Shown piece by piece: positions 63,473 to 64,000 of a DNA stretch of 64,000 nucleotides. The number at the start of each line of letters is the position of its first letter. The stretch's first letter is position 1. The notes under the pieces are model-generated. The model saw only the letters and a list, made by a program, of their open reading frames with translations. It searched no databases and was not told the origin of the DNA. The stretch is from Kordiimonadales bacterium IMCC3096 (lineage in GTDB: Bacteria > Pseudomonadota > Alphaproteobacteria > Minwuiales > Minwuiaceae). Made by a program: the position numbers and the translations under genes. The stretch is taken from contig CP018227.1 of NCBI GenBank assembly GCA_016865035.1, forward strand, positions 2,571,501 through 2,635,500, in the 5' to 3' direction.

Positions 63473-64000
63473 GCGCGGGATCCGAAGGCGCGGGTCAGGG
63501 CGAAGCGCCCGGCAGCCAGAACGGAGACAAGCAGGGCCGACGGTTTCGAAAGCCGGGTGCGCTGGCACAATGGATCGCGGTTCCGCAGCCGCCTTGCCAT
63601 CCGGCGCGCCAGCGCATGAATCACCGCCGCCTCCGCCCCCAGCCGCGCGCTCTTCAGGCTGTGCGGCAGCGGGCGTGATTTCTCCAGCAGGGTGTCACAG
63701 AGGTCGAGGCAACGGTCGAGAACCGCACGCAGGGCAGGTGAACTGCGACCGGCCAGCAGCGATGATTCGTCCGTCCCCGAATCCTGCAGCCAGTCGAGAG
63801 GCAGATAGACCCTGTTCATGCGCTGAAAGTCTTCCTTGCAGTCCTGCAGGTGGTTGATGATCTGCAGGGCATCGCAGAGCGGGTCGGAAAGGGCATGGCC
63901 ACGCCGGTCCTCGCCATGCAGGTCGAGAAGGTAGCGGCCCACGGGGGAGGCAGAGAGTCTGCAGTAGTCGCGCAGTTGTTCGATGTCCCGACAACGGTCC
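63469..64000 (-). CDS. hpnC: Hydroxysqualene synthase HpnC (C-terminal part; start beyond window)
   Basis: The last 176 codons of the gene are here, the N-terminus lies past the right edge. The second Asp-rich motif is visible as INHLQDCKEDFQRMNRVYLP. HpnC hydrolyses presqualene diphosphate to hydroxysqualene. The order hpnC-hpnD-hpnE with 4- and 1-base overlaps is the standard bacterial squalene cassette. Confidence 0.93.
   Translation of the reverse strand, partial: DRCRDIEQLRDYCRLSASPVGRYLLDLHGEDRRGHALSDPLCDALQIINHLQDCKEDFQRMNRVYLPLDWLQDSGTDESSLLAGRSSPALRAVLDRCLDLCDTLLEKSRPLPHSLKSARLGAEAAVIHALARRMARRLRNRDPLCQRTRLSKPSALLVSVLAAGRFALTRAFGSRA

Overview
The window is a GC-rich, gene-dense chromosomal segment of an alphaproteobacterium, most likely Rhodospirillales-like; I cannot name the genus. 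The assignment rests on several alphaproteobacterial families found together: ATP12-type F1 assembly chaperone, DUF2125, adrenodoxin-type ferredoxin beside paired cysteine desulfurases, the very large NAD-glutamate dehydrogenase, an ETF-beta-type lysine methyltransferase before ubiA, and yajC-secD-secF followed by homologues of mitochondrial complex I assembly factors. Many genes overlap by ATGA, so operons are tight. Almost all of it looks like core chromosome; there is no phage, insertion sequence or CRISPR array.

Layout. 0-6.3 kb: acyl-CoA and aromatic-type catabolism (isomerase fragment, enoyl-CoA hydratase, hydrolase), a cyclic-nucleotide-binding EAL protein, and a carboxyltransferase with a stand-alone biotin carrier. 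6.4-9.3 kb: polyphosphate kinase 2 behind a perfect FNR-type box, a DUF2125 protein, dapD. 9.4-13.5 kb: a giant RTX calcium-repeat protein with a His-Asp tandem repeat inside it. 13.9-18.7 kb: CoA enzymes, a methyltransferase, and a MarR regulator facing hpd-fahA (tyrosine/homogentisate degradation) across a palindromic operator. 18.8-25.6 kb: ferredoxin, two cysteine desulfurases, cysE, a hydrolase, anmK, tyrS. 25.8-31.1 kb: flagellin, an XRE regulator and membrane protein pair, an AT-rich hemerythrin-diguanylate cyclase, an ABC transmembrane gene broken by an amber codon, queF. 31.1-34.2 kb: HAD phosphatase, ATP12, pccB. 34.2-36.6 kb: a phosphotransfer/receiver pair in line with sugar epimerase and acetyltransferase genes. 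36.8-40.1 kb: MoxR ATPase, VWA protein, SGNH hydrolase. 40.1-43.5 kb: enoyl-CoA hydratase, tRNA-Arg(CCT), ubiA, methyltransferase. 43.6-48.9 kb: yajC-secDF, two complex I assembly-factor homologues, an acyltransferase. 49.1-58.1 kb: SDR, phosphotransferase, amidohydrolase, GST and NAD-glutamate dehydrogenase on the minus strand. 58.5-61.4 kb: NADP-glutamate dehydrogenase and a class III nucleotide cyclase. 61.4-64 kb: hpnE-hpnD-hpnC (squalene for hopanoids), hpnC running off the end.

How the parts fit. The metabolic core is CoA-ester breakdown, tyrosine breakdown and the nitrogen/carbon node at glutamate, with Fe-S/cysteine supply and respiratory-chain assembly alongside. Signalling genes are spread out: a hemerythrin-GGDEF enzyme (oxygen or redox to c-di-GMP), a cNMP-binding EAL enzyme, a nucleotide cyclase, and an Hpt/receiver pair. 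The least ordinary items are the His-Asp repeat in the RTX protein, a perfect 34-bp inverted repeat near 48.98 kb, the amber-interrupted ABC gene, and the FNR-type box before ppk2.
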